NCBI GenBank assembly: GCA_002049455.2 | Contig: KV919225.1 | Location: 1-45,322 of the forward strand | DNA length: 45,322 bases | Reading direction: 5' to 3' | Origin: Porphyra umbilicalis | Taxonomy: Eukaryota > Rhodophyta > Bangiophyceae > Bangiales > Bangiaceae | Part shown: positions 35,484-45,157 of the stretch, piece after piece | Numbering within the stretch: position 1 is the stretch's first letter | How the letters are laid out: each line of letters opens with the position of its first letter | The notes under the pieces: generated by a model | Databases searched by the model: none | What the model was told of the DNA's origin: nothing | The model's input: the letters and a program-made list of their open reading frames with translations, nothing else | Made by a program: the position numbers and the translations under genes

Positions 35484-35539
35484 CTAAAGACATTCTGGAC
35501 AGTCTTTTTTTGTCCGTAATGTCCGATATAACAGCCCTA
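35484..35539 (-). repeat. Right terminal inverted repeat of the 9.5-kb element
   Basis: 56 bases whose complement begins TAGGGCTGTTATATCGGAC, then ATTACGGAC, an A7 run, GACTGTCCAGAATGTCTTTA. Identical over about 55 bases to 25397-25451. It matches the left end (25996) over the first about 20 bases only, then again further in. Confidence 0.9.
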
Positions 35540-35547
35540 CACCGAGG

Positions 35548-35851
35548 AGACGCGGCGGGGGAAGGGCGCCGGACATGTGCGAGAAGAGCGATCGGGCGAC
35601 TGTCGTTCGCAACCCGTAAGACCGGGCATTGGAGGCCAACGGATGCCAGCGATTGGCGGAAACAGTCATGTAAGCTACTCATAGACTGCTACGTGGCTGC
35701 GGTCACCTCGGTTGGTACCGGTTTTTGACGTGGGTCGAAGGGCCTCCTTAGCGATATATGGGATGGAAATGTGGGTCCAAGGCTTAACGTGGCGTGAAAC
35801 GTGTCCCCGACCCACGCCGTCGACACACATTTGACATGCCGAAGGTCTCTA
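35548..35851. other. Flank between two elements, nothing recognised
   Basis: Unique sequence starting with the right CACCGAGG duplication. No gene, no repeat matched. Confidence 0.3.
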
Positions 35852-36853
35852 TTCCAGGCACGTGCGTGCAATACCCCCCCACACCCCAACTGGCACAGCT
35901 GGCCCCCACAGAGACGGCGCGGCCTGTCCGCGCCGCACATGGAACCGGCTGCGCCGCGGCTGACTGTTTCTGCTTCGCGACCGGCACGGGCCGCGCTCGC
36001 ACTGGGGGCGGTCAGGAGGCGGGCGCGCCTAAAAAAGCAGCAACCGCGTCACTGCCGGTCGCCGTCGGCCACGAGGCGGCGCGCTGCCGCCCGTGGCACC
36101 TGGTAGTCGTCGACGAACGATGCCAGCGCCGAAAGCCAGTGCGATGGGGAGATGGTCGGCAGCGTCAACAACATTCCAGGTCGCCACCTCGCTGGCACTG
36201 CGGAAAAATTGAAAAATGCAATAAATGCATGAGATCGGCTCCGTATTAATCGTCGATTAATCGCAGATTAATTCACTGGATAAAATGCAACGCTTTAATC
36301 GTTGCCATCCATGCTTCTGAGCGTCCCACACTGCCGTCGCGCGCACGTCAAGGGACAGAGGTAGAACACCTCTCTGTGCTTCTTTGTCTCCTTTCTTGTG
36401 GTCGTGTATGAGTGGCTCAAGGGAGTGAGCTGAGGCTGAAAACCATGGCACGGTGGCAGCCTGAGGTGCTGCCATGTGTCAGATGATTGTCGTATATCAG
36501 CACGATCGGCCACTTCGCGCCGTGTATCTGCTTCGTGTCGACGTCGCGGTAGACGATCGCCACCTTCTACAAGCCCGAGCACAGGAATCTCGGCCGGATC
36601 ACAGGGATCTCGCCTTGCTCGCGCCTCTCTAATTCCACAGACCACAAACGACCCACCGATAAACGTGACTATCGTCGATAAAGAAGCCTACTCATGAGTA
36701 AGTTTATTGCGTGTATCGTCCATTTTAGGCCTTGCCGGTAGGCGACCTCTGGGAGGGCGCCACGTCGCATGCCCAATTGTGAATTTAACAATATAGTCCC
36801 GACATTGCTGGCTTTGCTCTAAAGGCCAGGGTATTGCACGTACGTGCCTGGAA
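35852..36853. mobile_element. 1.0-kb inverted-repeat element with TTCCAGGCACGTGCGTGCAA ends
   Basis: The left 24 bases (35852-35875) and the complement of the right 24 (36830-36853) differ at one position. The same terminal motif caps the repeats at 11847-11870 and 16285-16308. The ends themselves contain CACGTG/ACGT palindromes. Interior: an AT-rich patch with ATTAATCGTCGATTAATCGC near 36243-36265, and no convincing gene. No target duplication found (CTCTA versus ATTGC). Superfamily unknown. Confidence 0.75.
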
Positions 36854-38167
36854 ATTGCAACTGTTCGAGAGCGGGAGTTTTGGAAGAACGGCTGTATGTG
36901 GGGGTCACGAGCAGCTCAAGCTCACAAACGAATCTCAGACCACAGCGAATCGATCGTCGGTACGACAGGGAGCCCACACGCCAATGTGCTGGACCTACTG
37001 CACTTCACGCCCAGAGCGCGGCTTCAGAAGGCTCGAAACCCTTCATCCGAGCCATTGTCACAGTTTGAAGATGGTTGGAGCACGCACACCAACGACGCGC
37101 CCGATATACGAGGCGACTTATTGTATGAGAATGACTTTTAGTCGTGTCGGAATAGACACCGGATGCCACTGACCCACGCGCAGCGCGCCAGGCTCCGCGC
37201 AGAGGCAGTTGTGTGGGGGGACGTTTGGGCGCATGGCACGTAACCACTAGGAACACGACCTCCAAGGCGTCTGTGCTACCCCTGTCGTCGGTCTGTGGCT
37301 CCGACCCTTGATCAGTCGTCGGTGCTTGTCCTCGACGCTCTCCTGTTCCGCTGCTGGCTGGGATGGCACGTTGGTCTTGGGGTCACACATCTGCCGGAAC
37401 AATCAATCCCATGACCTAACCATTTCATCGGCCAAACACGTGCTTAGTCATTCGACCAGTGTCCACAGGTCAACTTTCATGGCTCACACAGCGCGTTGAT
37501 GAAATCTCGTGTCAGGTTCCAAGGTATCTGCAACAAGGCCGAACCGTATTGCTGCTCGACCCCTTTGCGTTCAGAGAGAGATCGAAAATGAGTACATAAC
37601 TCCTCTTTGCCCAATCTTTAAGGAGAAGTTCACATCCTTCGAGACATATGTTGCGAGACTCGCCGCAATGATCCCTCGGAGGTCTCGGGGAAGAAGTGGA
37701 GCAAGACCCTGACGGAGGAAAGGATGTGACACCGGCCAGCATTGAGGATACATGCCAAAGATGCATTGAAAGACACGGTCGCTTTATTGTTGCTCGGCGC
37801 GGGCACGGGTGGCAGAGCAGACACGAAATCGATAAGAAAGCCACGGTGTGCTACAGAGTCACGCAGACATGTAGCTAACTGCACACAGCCGCAAACTCTG
37901 ACAGAGCTACAGGCCACCGGACAACAGCAAGCTCACCATGTCAGCGACTCGCGGACACCACGCATGCATGTGCGTATGACACAAGTTACTCGACTTCGAT
38001 GTCAGCAACACCCATTGGTTTGCAAAGAAACAGAAGCCAAGAAAGAGGAAGCCATCGCACATATGCATGGTAAGGATACATGGGGGACGGGCGAGCGAAC
38101 ACGAAAAAGAAGTACGTGGTCAGTTCATCCAACCCATCCACCACCCACCCACCGCGCGCGTCACACT

Positions 38168-38190
38168 ATCCACACTGCGCCAGTGTGGAT
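38168..38190. other. Perfect 10-bp inverted repeat, 3-base loop
   Basis: ATCCACACTG, loop CGC, then CAGTGTGGAT. No T-run follows and no gene end is nearby. A possible protein-binding palindrome or MITE remnant. Confidence 0.7.
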
Positions 38191-38335
38191 CCCCACCCAA
38201 TCGCCACCACCACTAGTCCAGCGACTGCAAACGTCGTCCGGCCCGTCGTAGAGTGACTCCCCCCCGCCCCCGTGCGAGCTGGAGAGAATGCGTGGGATGG
38301 AGGGGATGCAGATAAGAATACGACAGGAACGAGGG

Positions 38336-38480
38336 CGGTCGGCAGGAGGGTGGGCGGGGCGATCGAACAGAGGGTGGCCGGGGCTTCCGGCCAGGAGGGT
38401 GGGTGGGGCGGTCGACCAGAGGGTGGGCGGGGCGGTCCGCCAGGAGGGTGGGCCGAGCGGTCGGCCAGGAGAGCGAGCGG
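38336..38480. repeat. 24-25-bp tandem repeat, about 5-6 copies
   Basis: GAGGGTGGGCGGGGC-type core at 38346, 38370, 38395, 38419 and 38444, alternating preceding CAGGAG and CCAGAG blocks (so a 49-bp higher-order unit). G-rich on the plus strand, with several GGG runs. Confidence 0.8.
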
Positions 38481-39262
38481 GGATGTTGGCAGCACTTGTG
38501 CACTTGGGCGGCAGCCAGGAGCGGGGCTGGGGGCAGCATGGCAGTCACCTGCACACATGCCGAGGGCGCGCATTGGCGCCGCCCAGCACTTCGAATTATT
38601 ATTAATCGCCCCGCTATCCCCAAGCACAAGGCTTGACGTTTTCCAGCCCGCTGGTTGGCTGCCCGGTTGACCGGGGGCGCATCCTGGGTCCCCATTGGTA
38701 GCAGACTATCATGCCAACAGGTACTGAACAAAGTCTGGCTGACACAAGCTACGACGGTGAGGCGTCCGAGCAGAGGTCTCCATGTGCCCGCAAGAATGCA
38801 TACTGTGTACGCCAAGTCTGCCTTGAACTGGGTGTGAAGGGTGCCGTTTGATCGCGCAAGGAGGACCTGCCCCATGACCCTGCCAGAGCTCTGCACGGCA
38901 ATGCCAGCAGCCGTCCCACTCTAGCGACACCGTTTGCGCCCCCATCCTCCCCGACCCCCTCGGCATGTATGTGCAGCCCCCCTCGCCCCCCCCCCCCTGC
39001 CAGCAGGAGAAAGGAGTGGGAGAGGACAGGAAAGGAGGCAAGCACAAGTGTCCGTGGTTGGGCGGTGCCCGCAGCTATTGGGAGTAGACGAGTACGCACA
39101 TGGGTAGGGGTGACCAGGTGGGTGGGGTAAGAAGGTCTCTGGGGGTGTCAGAAAGCCTTCTCAGACAGAGCCTTTTAGAGATCGACACAGCGACATTTGC
39201 GAGGATGGTGTCACGAGGTTTGCTGCATGGAAAAACATTTCTCTCACGACCTCTCACGGTTC

Positions 39263-39277
39263 GCATATATTTTAAGT
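39263..39277 (+). promoter_or_regulatory. TATA-like element
   Basis: GCATATATTTTAAG sits about 45 bases before the ATG at 39314, spacing compatible with a TATA box and a short leader. Confidence 0.35.
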
Positions 39278-39313
39278 TCTCCGTGACCCAATTTGACAAC
39301 GTGCTGTGCAAAG

Positions 39314-39676
39314 ATGGAGGTCCCTCGTTTGGGCTCTGTTGGGGGCCGACATGTTCGGCAGTTCGCCGAGGTGGCTCGAGTTCGGGCAGCGTTGGCGTCG
39401 CCAGCTGTTCGCAGGCTCGCCTCGCTGCGGCGGCTGACGGGTCTGGCTGCCGACCCGCGGACTCGCGGGCGCGCCACGCACGCGCGTGCCGGTCCACGCG
39501 GCGCGCGCCGTGCGGAGGGGGACTACGCGGTGGCGACGTCGCGCACCAGAGCCGTGGTAGCCCAGATTTTGAGCCGCGCGCCGCCCGTCGCGCGGGCGGC
39601 GCACGTGTGCTCGAAGGGCGGCTATCGTGTGGCTGCCTGGCCGGAACCTCTCCCTTTCGACCCACAGGCGCGGTAG
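39314..39676 (+). CDS. Small basic protein, hypothetical (120 aa)
   Basis: Starts MEVPRLGSVGGRHVRQFAEV, then an Ala/Arg-rich helix VRAALASPAVRRLASLRRLT, EGDYAVATSRTRAVVAQILS, and ends KGGYRVAAWPEPLPFDPQAR before a stop. Composition is less repetitive than nearby noise frames, and a TATA-like site lies at the right distance. No family recognised. An upstream in-frame ATG at 39293 is possible. Confidence 0.3.
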   Translation: MEVPRLGSVGGRHVRQFAEVARVRAALASPAVRRLASLRRLTGLAADPRTRGRATHARAGPRGARRAEGDYAVATSRTRAVVAQILSRAPPVARAAHVCSKGGYRVAAWPEPLPFDPQAR

Positions 39677-39900
39677 GCAACCCGTCGCCGTCCATGTGGC
39701 ACTGCAGGTGCGGTACCTCTGTTGTCGCGCCGCCACCGCCTTGCGGACGAGCGGCGCCTCCCGACGATCGGCGCTTCACCGGCAGAGCCGAGCGTCGCGC
39801 CTGTGGTCGTAAAATAGTCCCTCCACTCCCCGATCCACAACGCGCGCGCGTGCGCGCCTTGTCGTGCGGGTGGGTGCGCCGGCCTGTTGGCCAGCGGCCC

Positions 39901-39908
39901 CTATAAAG
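39901..39908 (+). promoter_or_regulatory. TATA box upstream of the decayed Myb-like gene
   Basis: CCCCTATAAAGCC in GC-rich DNA, about 185 bases before the ATG at 40089. The following sequence is C-rich. A clean TATAAA is rare in this GC-rich stretch. Confidence 0.5.
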
Positions 39909-40088
39909 CCACAGCGGCGGGCCCCCCCGTTCAACCGCCGCCGCCACAGCCGCGTCCGACGACGGCGCGGCCGGCATCAACGGCCCCTTGTCGCTGCACT
40001 CACCCCTCCTCCTTCCAGATCTGACGCCGCCGCCGCTCCCCCTTTATCGCGTCTTGGCCAGTCGACCCGCTTGGCCAGGTCGGCCAGC

Positions 40089-41106
40089 ATGTCGCCCGGA
40101 GGTCCGAGGACGGGGACCACCGTCCGCAGCGCCCACGTTGCCCAGGTGCAGGCCGCCCCTGACCCCGAGGACATCCCAGTCCCGGCGGGGCCGGGCGGTG
40201 TCGCCCACATGGGGCCTCGAGGCGGCGGTCCCACCCTCGGTGGGTGCCCCCCCCCCCCCCCCCATGTGTGGCTGTGCGGCAGGGGCGAGCTGTCCGATGC
40301 CGGAGCGGTCTTCTTCAGTCAGCAGCAGACCCACCCAGTGACGTTTTACAAGCATTTCAAGGACGGGGGCGACCCGTGGTGGGGGGGTGAACGGACCGAC
40401 CAGGAGAACCGGTGTTTTCTCGCACGCCTCCGCCGTTTTCAAGGCGATCCGCCGGTGCCCTTCCCCGTGAGGCACGTTTTCCAAGACGTTCAGGACCCGC
40501 ATCGGCTACCAGTGTCGCAGCCACTACTGGGCGATGGTCAAGGCAGGCGTCACCATGCCATTTGTGCTGCCCACCCCGCGCAAGAAAGCATTCAAGGCCC
40601 GCAAGCGCAAGGGGACGGTCAAGGCAGGCGACACCATGCCACCTGTGCTGCCTGCCCCGCGCAAGAAACCGTTCAAGGCCCGCAAGCGCAAGGCGACGGT
40701 TAAGGCAGGCGAAACTATGCCACCTGTGCTGCCTGCCCCGCGCAAAAAAGGATCCAAGGCCTTCAAGAGCAAGGCAATGGGCGTGACAAATGAGGCGGAG
40801 GAGACGGCCATGCAGGAGGAGGGGAAAACGGGTGCGGCTGAGGAGGAAGAGGTAGTCGTGGATAAGGGGAACGAGGGGATAGTGATTGAGGCGCAGGGCA
40901 TGATGGTCTAGGTGGAGGAGGTGGCCGTGGATGAGAAGGGGGCGCCTGCGAAGGATGAGGAGAGCGAGGCGGCCGCGAGTGGGACGGGTGACACAGACGC
41001 TAGTGCAGAGGGAGAGGCCGCCTCGGGTGAGGAGGGCGACGCGACCGAGGGTGAGGGTGAAGGGGGCGTGGACTGGGCGGCCGTCGCCGTGCGGGAGGCC
41101 CTCTAG
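40089..41106 (+). pseudogene. Broken Myb-like gene with basic repeats and acidic tail
   Basis: Frame 1 from ATG 40089: MSPGGPRTGTTVRSAHVAQV, then HVWLCGRGELSDAGAVFFSQ, HPVTFYKHFKDGGDPWWGGE and RTDQENRCFLARLRRF. This looks like the first half of a Myb-like domain (family pattern, from memory: GxWTxEE...FxxRLxE...WGxFS..I..R.GYQC..YYR). The second half, GTFSKTFRTRIGYQCRSHYW, is in a different frame and directly preceded by TGA (40468-40470) where the family has Trp. It then runs through three 27-residue basic repeats and an acidic part to TAG at 40909-40911. Beyond that the same frame continues acidic (VEEVAVDEKGAPAKDEESEA ... DWAAVAVREAL) to 41106. One frame change and two stops argue for a pseudogene; an intron could account for the first two but not the TAG. 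Confidence 0.6.
40535..40780 (+). repeat. 81-bp (27-codon) tandem repeat, 3 copies
   Basis: AAGGCAGGCG starts at 40540, 40621 and 40702. Each unit encodes VKAG(V/D/E)TMP.VLP.PRKK followed by FKARKRK-type basic residues, which look like nuclear localisation signals. The third copy has diverged at its end. Confidence 0.9.
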
Positions 41107-42061
41107 TGCCCCCGCGGCCGGTCGTCGCTGACACCACCAGCCAGTCGGCGCAAGGGCAGCGCGCCAGAGGGCGGCGGGAGGGAGGGGTCGGCGGGGGCGC
41201 GGGCGTCGACGTGCATGGTAGGCCGTAGAGCTACAGACGCTACGCGCCGACACGCGGGGCGGCGGCCACGCGTGTAGAGAGACAAAAATAAGCGCGACGG
41301 GGTCCCGTGCCAATCCCGTTGAAGCCGACCCGACGCGCAGCGGGCGGCGGCGGATCCGGCGTCAACGCGAAAGGTGCAGCGTCCGAAATTTGGCGGGACG
41401 TCCCCGAATTTACTGGCCGGGCGGCGACGCGTGGCGGTGGCAGCCGCGCCGCCGCTTAGTCGCTGACCGCCGCGGCGGCTGCCGCTTGCCCGACCGGCGC
41501 GGGCCCCGCCGACCGCGGGGGCGACGGCGGCGGCAGCTGCAGTGCTGGCGGTCGGCGGCTCCGGTGACCACCGCAGACCTGCCGTCTCCCACGCCTGCCC
41601 TGCATTCGCCCTCGCACCCCCCCAGGTGGTGGCACGTCACCCTCGCGCTGGCCGACGCCGTCCCTTTGCCCCCCTTCCACCACCCGGCCGTCTTTTTCTT
41701 CCACCCTCCACCGGCACTCTGCCCCGCCTTTCCTGCCTCTTCCGACCTCTCCTTGCATTCTTTTTACACCTCTTGTCGTCCTTTGTTCGTTGCCCTCTGT
41801 CCTGTCGCGTTTGTCCGTCCCTCCTCTTTTCTCCGCCCCGTCCTCTGCTCATGTGCTCTCCCTTCCGCTCTCAACCGCCCGTCCTCTCCCCTTTGTCCGG
41901 CCTCATCCCTCCTCTATATTCTCCCCTTCCCCTCCGTCCGTCTCCCTCTGCCGTTGTCCTTTTATCACGCTCCCTTACCTCCCTCTTCACCAGCGCCTGC
42001 ACCGGACTGCTGCCGCTACCACGCTCGCCCGCCACCCCCCCCCACCCCTTTGTTGACGACC
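41107..42061 (+). promoter_or_regulatory. Promoter and long C/T-rich leader of the 42062 gene
   Basis: From about 41580 to 42061 the plus strand is dominated by pyrimidines (CTTCCACCACC, TCCTCTTTTCTCC, TCTATATTCTCCCC) up to GACGACCATGG. The frame is open through this region but codes low-quality Ser/Pro/Leu sequence, so I treat it as leader. 41107-41580 is GC-rich with no gene. Confidence 0.45.
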
Positions 42062-42502
42062 ATGGCCCGCACGCGGCGCTCCCCGTCGCTCGTAGCACGC
42101 GCGCTGGCGAGCCCGCACGCGCTCTTCCTCGGCGCCGCCGACCTGTCGACCGCCGCCGCCACGCCGTCGGACGCGTCGCCCGCCGCGGCGGCGCGCCCGA
42201 CGCCCTTCCTTGTCGACGCGACGCCCGGGCGGGAGGCGGTCTACTGGCTCGGCGCCTCCCCGTCGCCGCCCGCCGAGGCGGACCGCAACTTTATGACGCG
42301 CCCCGGCTGCAGCGTCACCGACGCACGCGCCGACAGTTTGGTCATGGCGTTTCGGCCATCGCCCGCCGACGCGGAAGCCGCCCGCCTGCGCTCCGTCGCC
42401 GACGCGCTCGCCGACGCGTACGCGTCCAAGGAGTTTGGGGGGCGACCCGGCGGCCGCCGTGGCTCGGACACTGACGGTGACGACGAGCATGACGACGACG
42501 CG

Positions 42503-42570
<68 letters not shown>

Positions 42571-43480
42571 CGGCGCGCGGAACGCCTGGGCGGCGCGGTC
42601 GCCCGCCCACGCGACGGATGGCGCGCTTGGCCGGGCGGCGGGGGTGCTCGTCGCCTACCTAGCCGGCCTTGACATTTGCGTGCGCGCCTACGACACGGGG
42701 GACCAGGCGGCCACGGCGGCGGCCGCCGCCGAGATGAGTGCGCGGCTGCAACAAACGGAGGACCGGCTGGTGGCCAACCGCGAGGCGCTCGTGGGCCTCG
42801 AGGCGGACCTCGTCGGCTTGTGTGGCCCCGCGGTGGCGGGGACGATGGCGGCGGCGGTGGCGGCGGCGGCCGCCGCCGCCGACGCGGCCGACGCGCCGTC
42901 CCCCGTGCCCCTGCACCCGCCCACCGCCGATGGCGGGGCGGGCGGCGGGGGCGCCCTCGACCCCATCTTTTCCACCCTCCGCACCGCCGAGGCGGCGGCG
43001 CGCGCCATGGACACCCACGTCGACGCGTTTAGCGCGGAGCTCGCCCAAACGCACGCGGAGCTGATGGGCGCCATGGCCGCCCACTTAGCGGGGTGTGGCT
43101 GCCCGGCGGCGTCGGCGGCGGCGGCGGGCGCGCCGGCGGCGCCGTCGGCGGCGGCAGCACCGTCGGCGGCAGAGGCGGTGGGGGGCTGCGGGGCGGCTGG
43201 CGGGGATGGCGGCCTCCCCCCCCTCGCGCCCGTCTTGCTGCGCGTGGCGGGCCTCCGCCGCGCCCTCACCCGCACCATGCTGCCGCGCGCGCGCGTGACG
43301 CGCGCGGCGGCGGCGGCGTGTGGGCGCCAGCTGGCGGGGCTGCGGTGGGAGGGGGACGTCCACCGCTGCCGGCGGGCGGCGGTCGTGGCGGGCCTCGCGG
43401 CGGTCGTTGCCGCCGCGGGCGCGCGCGGCGGTGCAGCGTGGGTAGACGGCGTCGCGCGTGTGGCGGGCGCGGGCATGTAG
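42062..43480 (+). CDS. Acidic, Ala-rich coiled-coil protein of unknown function (472 aa)
   Basis: ATG in GACCATGGC after a long pyrimidine leader. Residues 1-80: Ser/Ala-rich with LVARALASPHALFLGAADLS. Residues about 85-135 look folded (EADRNFMTRPGCSVTDARAD, SLVMAFRPSPADAEAARLRS). Residues about 145-175 are an Asp-tract from a GAC microsatellite (about 42480-42545), then poly-Gly. Residues about 190-265 contain LGRAAGVLVAYLAGLDICVR and a heptad helix EMSARLQQTEDRLVANREAL then VGLEADLVGL. Near 315-345 is a second helix, STLRTAEAAARAMDTHVDAF then SAELAQTHAELM. The end has LRRALTRTMLPRARVTRAAA and an Ala/Val-rich tail. It could be a scaffold or complex subunit; the two helices faintly recall Nup62-type coiled coils, which I do not assert. 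Confidence 0.65.
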
Positions 43481-45157
43481 GGCAGGGGGGCGGGGGGGGA
43501 GGGGGGGGGGGGGGGGCGGGGGGGGCCGCAGCGTTGGTAACCAGAGGCAAGCGCGTCGTTCCGCATCCCCACCGCCCGCGTCTGGACGGCACGCGCCGGC
43601 GGCGGGCCGACTTTGTGAGACCGCAGCCGGCGGGCGCCACCCTGGCCCCGCGCCGGTGGGACCGCTCCGCGCAGCAGCGTCTGCGGGGTGGCCGCGCGCC
43701 AGCGGCGCCGCCGCCGAGGCGGGGGGCGGGACCGCGCGAGGCGGATCGCTGCGCGGCGGGGAGCCCTCCCGCCGCCCTCGGCAGCCGCGGCGACGCCGGA
43801 AGCGGCGGGCGCAGCGGGCGGCGGTGTGGGCGGCACCGCGCCCGTGGCGCACCGCGCGGCGCGGCGCACTCCGCTGCCCGCGCAGGGGGGGTGTCGACGG
43901 CGTGGCGGTGGCCACAACGCGCCGCAGGGCGTCTGCACGGCGCGGGCGCCCGGTTTGAAAAGGGGCGCGCAACAGACCAGTGCTCTGACGTGGCGGCGGC
44001 ACCCAGCGCAAGCGGTCGGATGCGCGTGGGTGGCGACGCGGAGCACGACGGCGCGGCGGCAGCGGCGGTCGGTCGAGCCGACCGCCACGCTCCGCGCCGC
44101 ACCCGTGTGCTCCCCCTGCGCCTCAATTAGGGAACACGCAGGAAGCGCCTCAGTGATGCGAGTGGAACCGCCCTTGTCCTCGACCTTGATCGACCTTTGA
44201 ATTTGCCGTCCATGGCGCATGCCGCCCGCCCGCGTCGAGCCCACCGTCGGCCGTCCCGCCCCGCCGCCGACGGCGGCACGGCGGCGGCCCCGCGGGCACG
44301 CCCCCGACGGCGGGGCGGCGCTCCTTGGCGAACAAATTCCATGCCACCCGTCGTCTCAGCCCGCGCGTCCTCAACCCCCCCCCCCCCCCCCCCTTGCCCG
44401 CCGTCGGCTCGCACGCCGGCGCGCCCCCCCGGCGGCGGCGCGCCGCCGCCGCCCGCCACCCCACGGCCGCCCCCGCCGGCCGCCGCTGCCGCTCCCGCGT
44501 CGTCGGCCGCGCCGCCGGCGGCACCCGCCCCGCGTGCCCGCCCGCGGCGCCGGGTGCGTGTCGGGGCGGCACCCCGGCGGCGGCGGCGGCGGCGGCGGCG
44601 GGCACGGGACGGCGGCGCCCGCCGGCGGGCGGCGCGCGCCGCCGCCCGCGTCGACGGGGGCGGGCGAGCGGCGCGCCGCGCGCGCGCCGCCGCCGCGCGC
44701 GTGTCGCCCCGCCGCCGGCGCGGGGTGTGGCGCCGCGGGGGCCGCCGTGGCGCGCGGGTGCGTCGGCGGCGGCGCTGCCCCTGCCGCCCCGTGGTCCCCC
44801 CGCGCGGCCGCCGCGCGGCCCGCGCCGTGGCTTCCCCAGGGAGGGGACGGCGGCCCGCGCGCCGCGCGCCCGCCGCGTGCGTCGACGCGTGCCCCGCGCC
44901 GACGACGCGCGACGCCGCCGCCGCCGCCGCCGCCGCCGACAGTGCACCCCACCCGCGCGCGCGCGCGTCGGTCGGCCGTCGCCCGCCGCCATTGACGCTG
45001 CCGGCGGCGGCGGCCGTCTGCGCGCGCCCGCGCCCCCGTCCCAGTGCCGGTGTGATCGCTGGTCCGCCGTTGCGGGCGCGACCGCCGCTCTTCCCCACTG
45101 CCGCCGTTGGGTGTGTGGCGGCCGCCCCCCGCCCCCCCCCCCCCCCTCACCGCCGCC
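43481..45157. other. GC-rich low-complexity region, coding unresolved
   Basis: A G-run-rich stretch at 43486-43530, C14-18 runs at 44373-44392 and 45130-45147. Both strands are open in several frames for 300 codons or more. The best minus-strand patch is near 44127-44350 (GMEFVRQGAPPRR ... VPLASLRRFLRVP, stop at 44127), but without an assignable start I do not call it. Much of 44400-44950 is CGC/GCC simple sequence. Confidence 0.35.

Larger units (their letters stand above)
25996..35539. mobile_element. 9.5-kb DNA transposon with hAT-like ends carrying Harbinger-type genes
   Basis: Left end TAGGGCTGTTAAAGCGGACA; right end, reverse complemented, TAGGGCTGTTATATCGGACA. The 8-mer CACCGAGG lies directly outside both ends (25988-25995 and 35540-35547), proving these are the two ends of one insertion. 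After the outer segment both ends converge again on GAGCACACCCAACAACGTC (26337 onward; complement at about 35466-35484). Subterminal motifs of the form CAACGTC..CCCCAAG recur at both ends. The left arm holds an extra about 270 bases compared with the right. Inside are the DDE transposase (27021-29720), the SANT/Myb-like gene (30138-31451), the repeat-protein ORF (31508-33535) and a 69-bp hairpin array. TAGGG ends with an 8-bp duplication are hAT-like, whereas the genes are Harbinger-like, which normally make 3-bp duplications; see findings. Confidence 0.85.
36854..39262. other. 2.4 kb without a recognisable gene
   Basis: Composition about 50-60% GC. Frames of 60-230 aa on both strands overlap without family features. 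It holds a perfect hairpin (38168-38190), a 24-25-bp tandem repeat (38336-38480), a ten-base-plus C-run (about 38985-38998), and a CCCACCCACC tract near 38140. 37005-37265 and 37512-37844 were read carefully and not called. Confidence 0.4.

Noticed and set aside
42062..43480. Assignment of the acidic coiled-coil protein as a nucleoporin
   Set aside because: Only two short helices are reminiscent; no FG repeats or family signature are visible.
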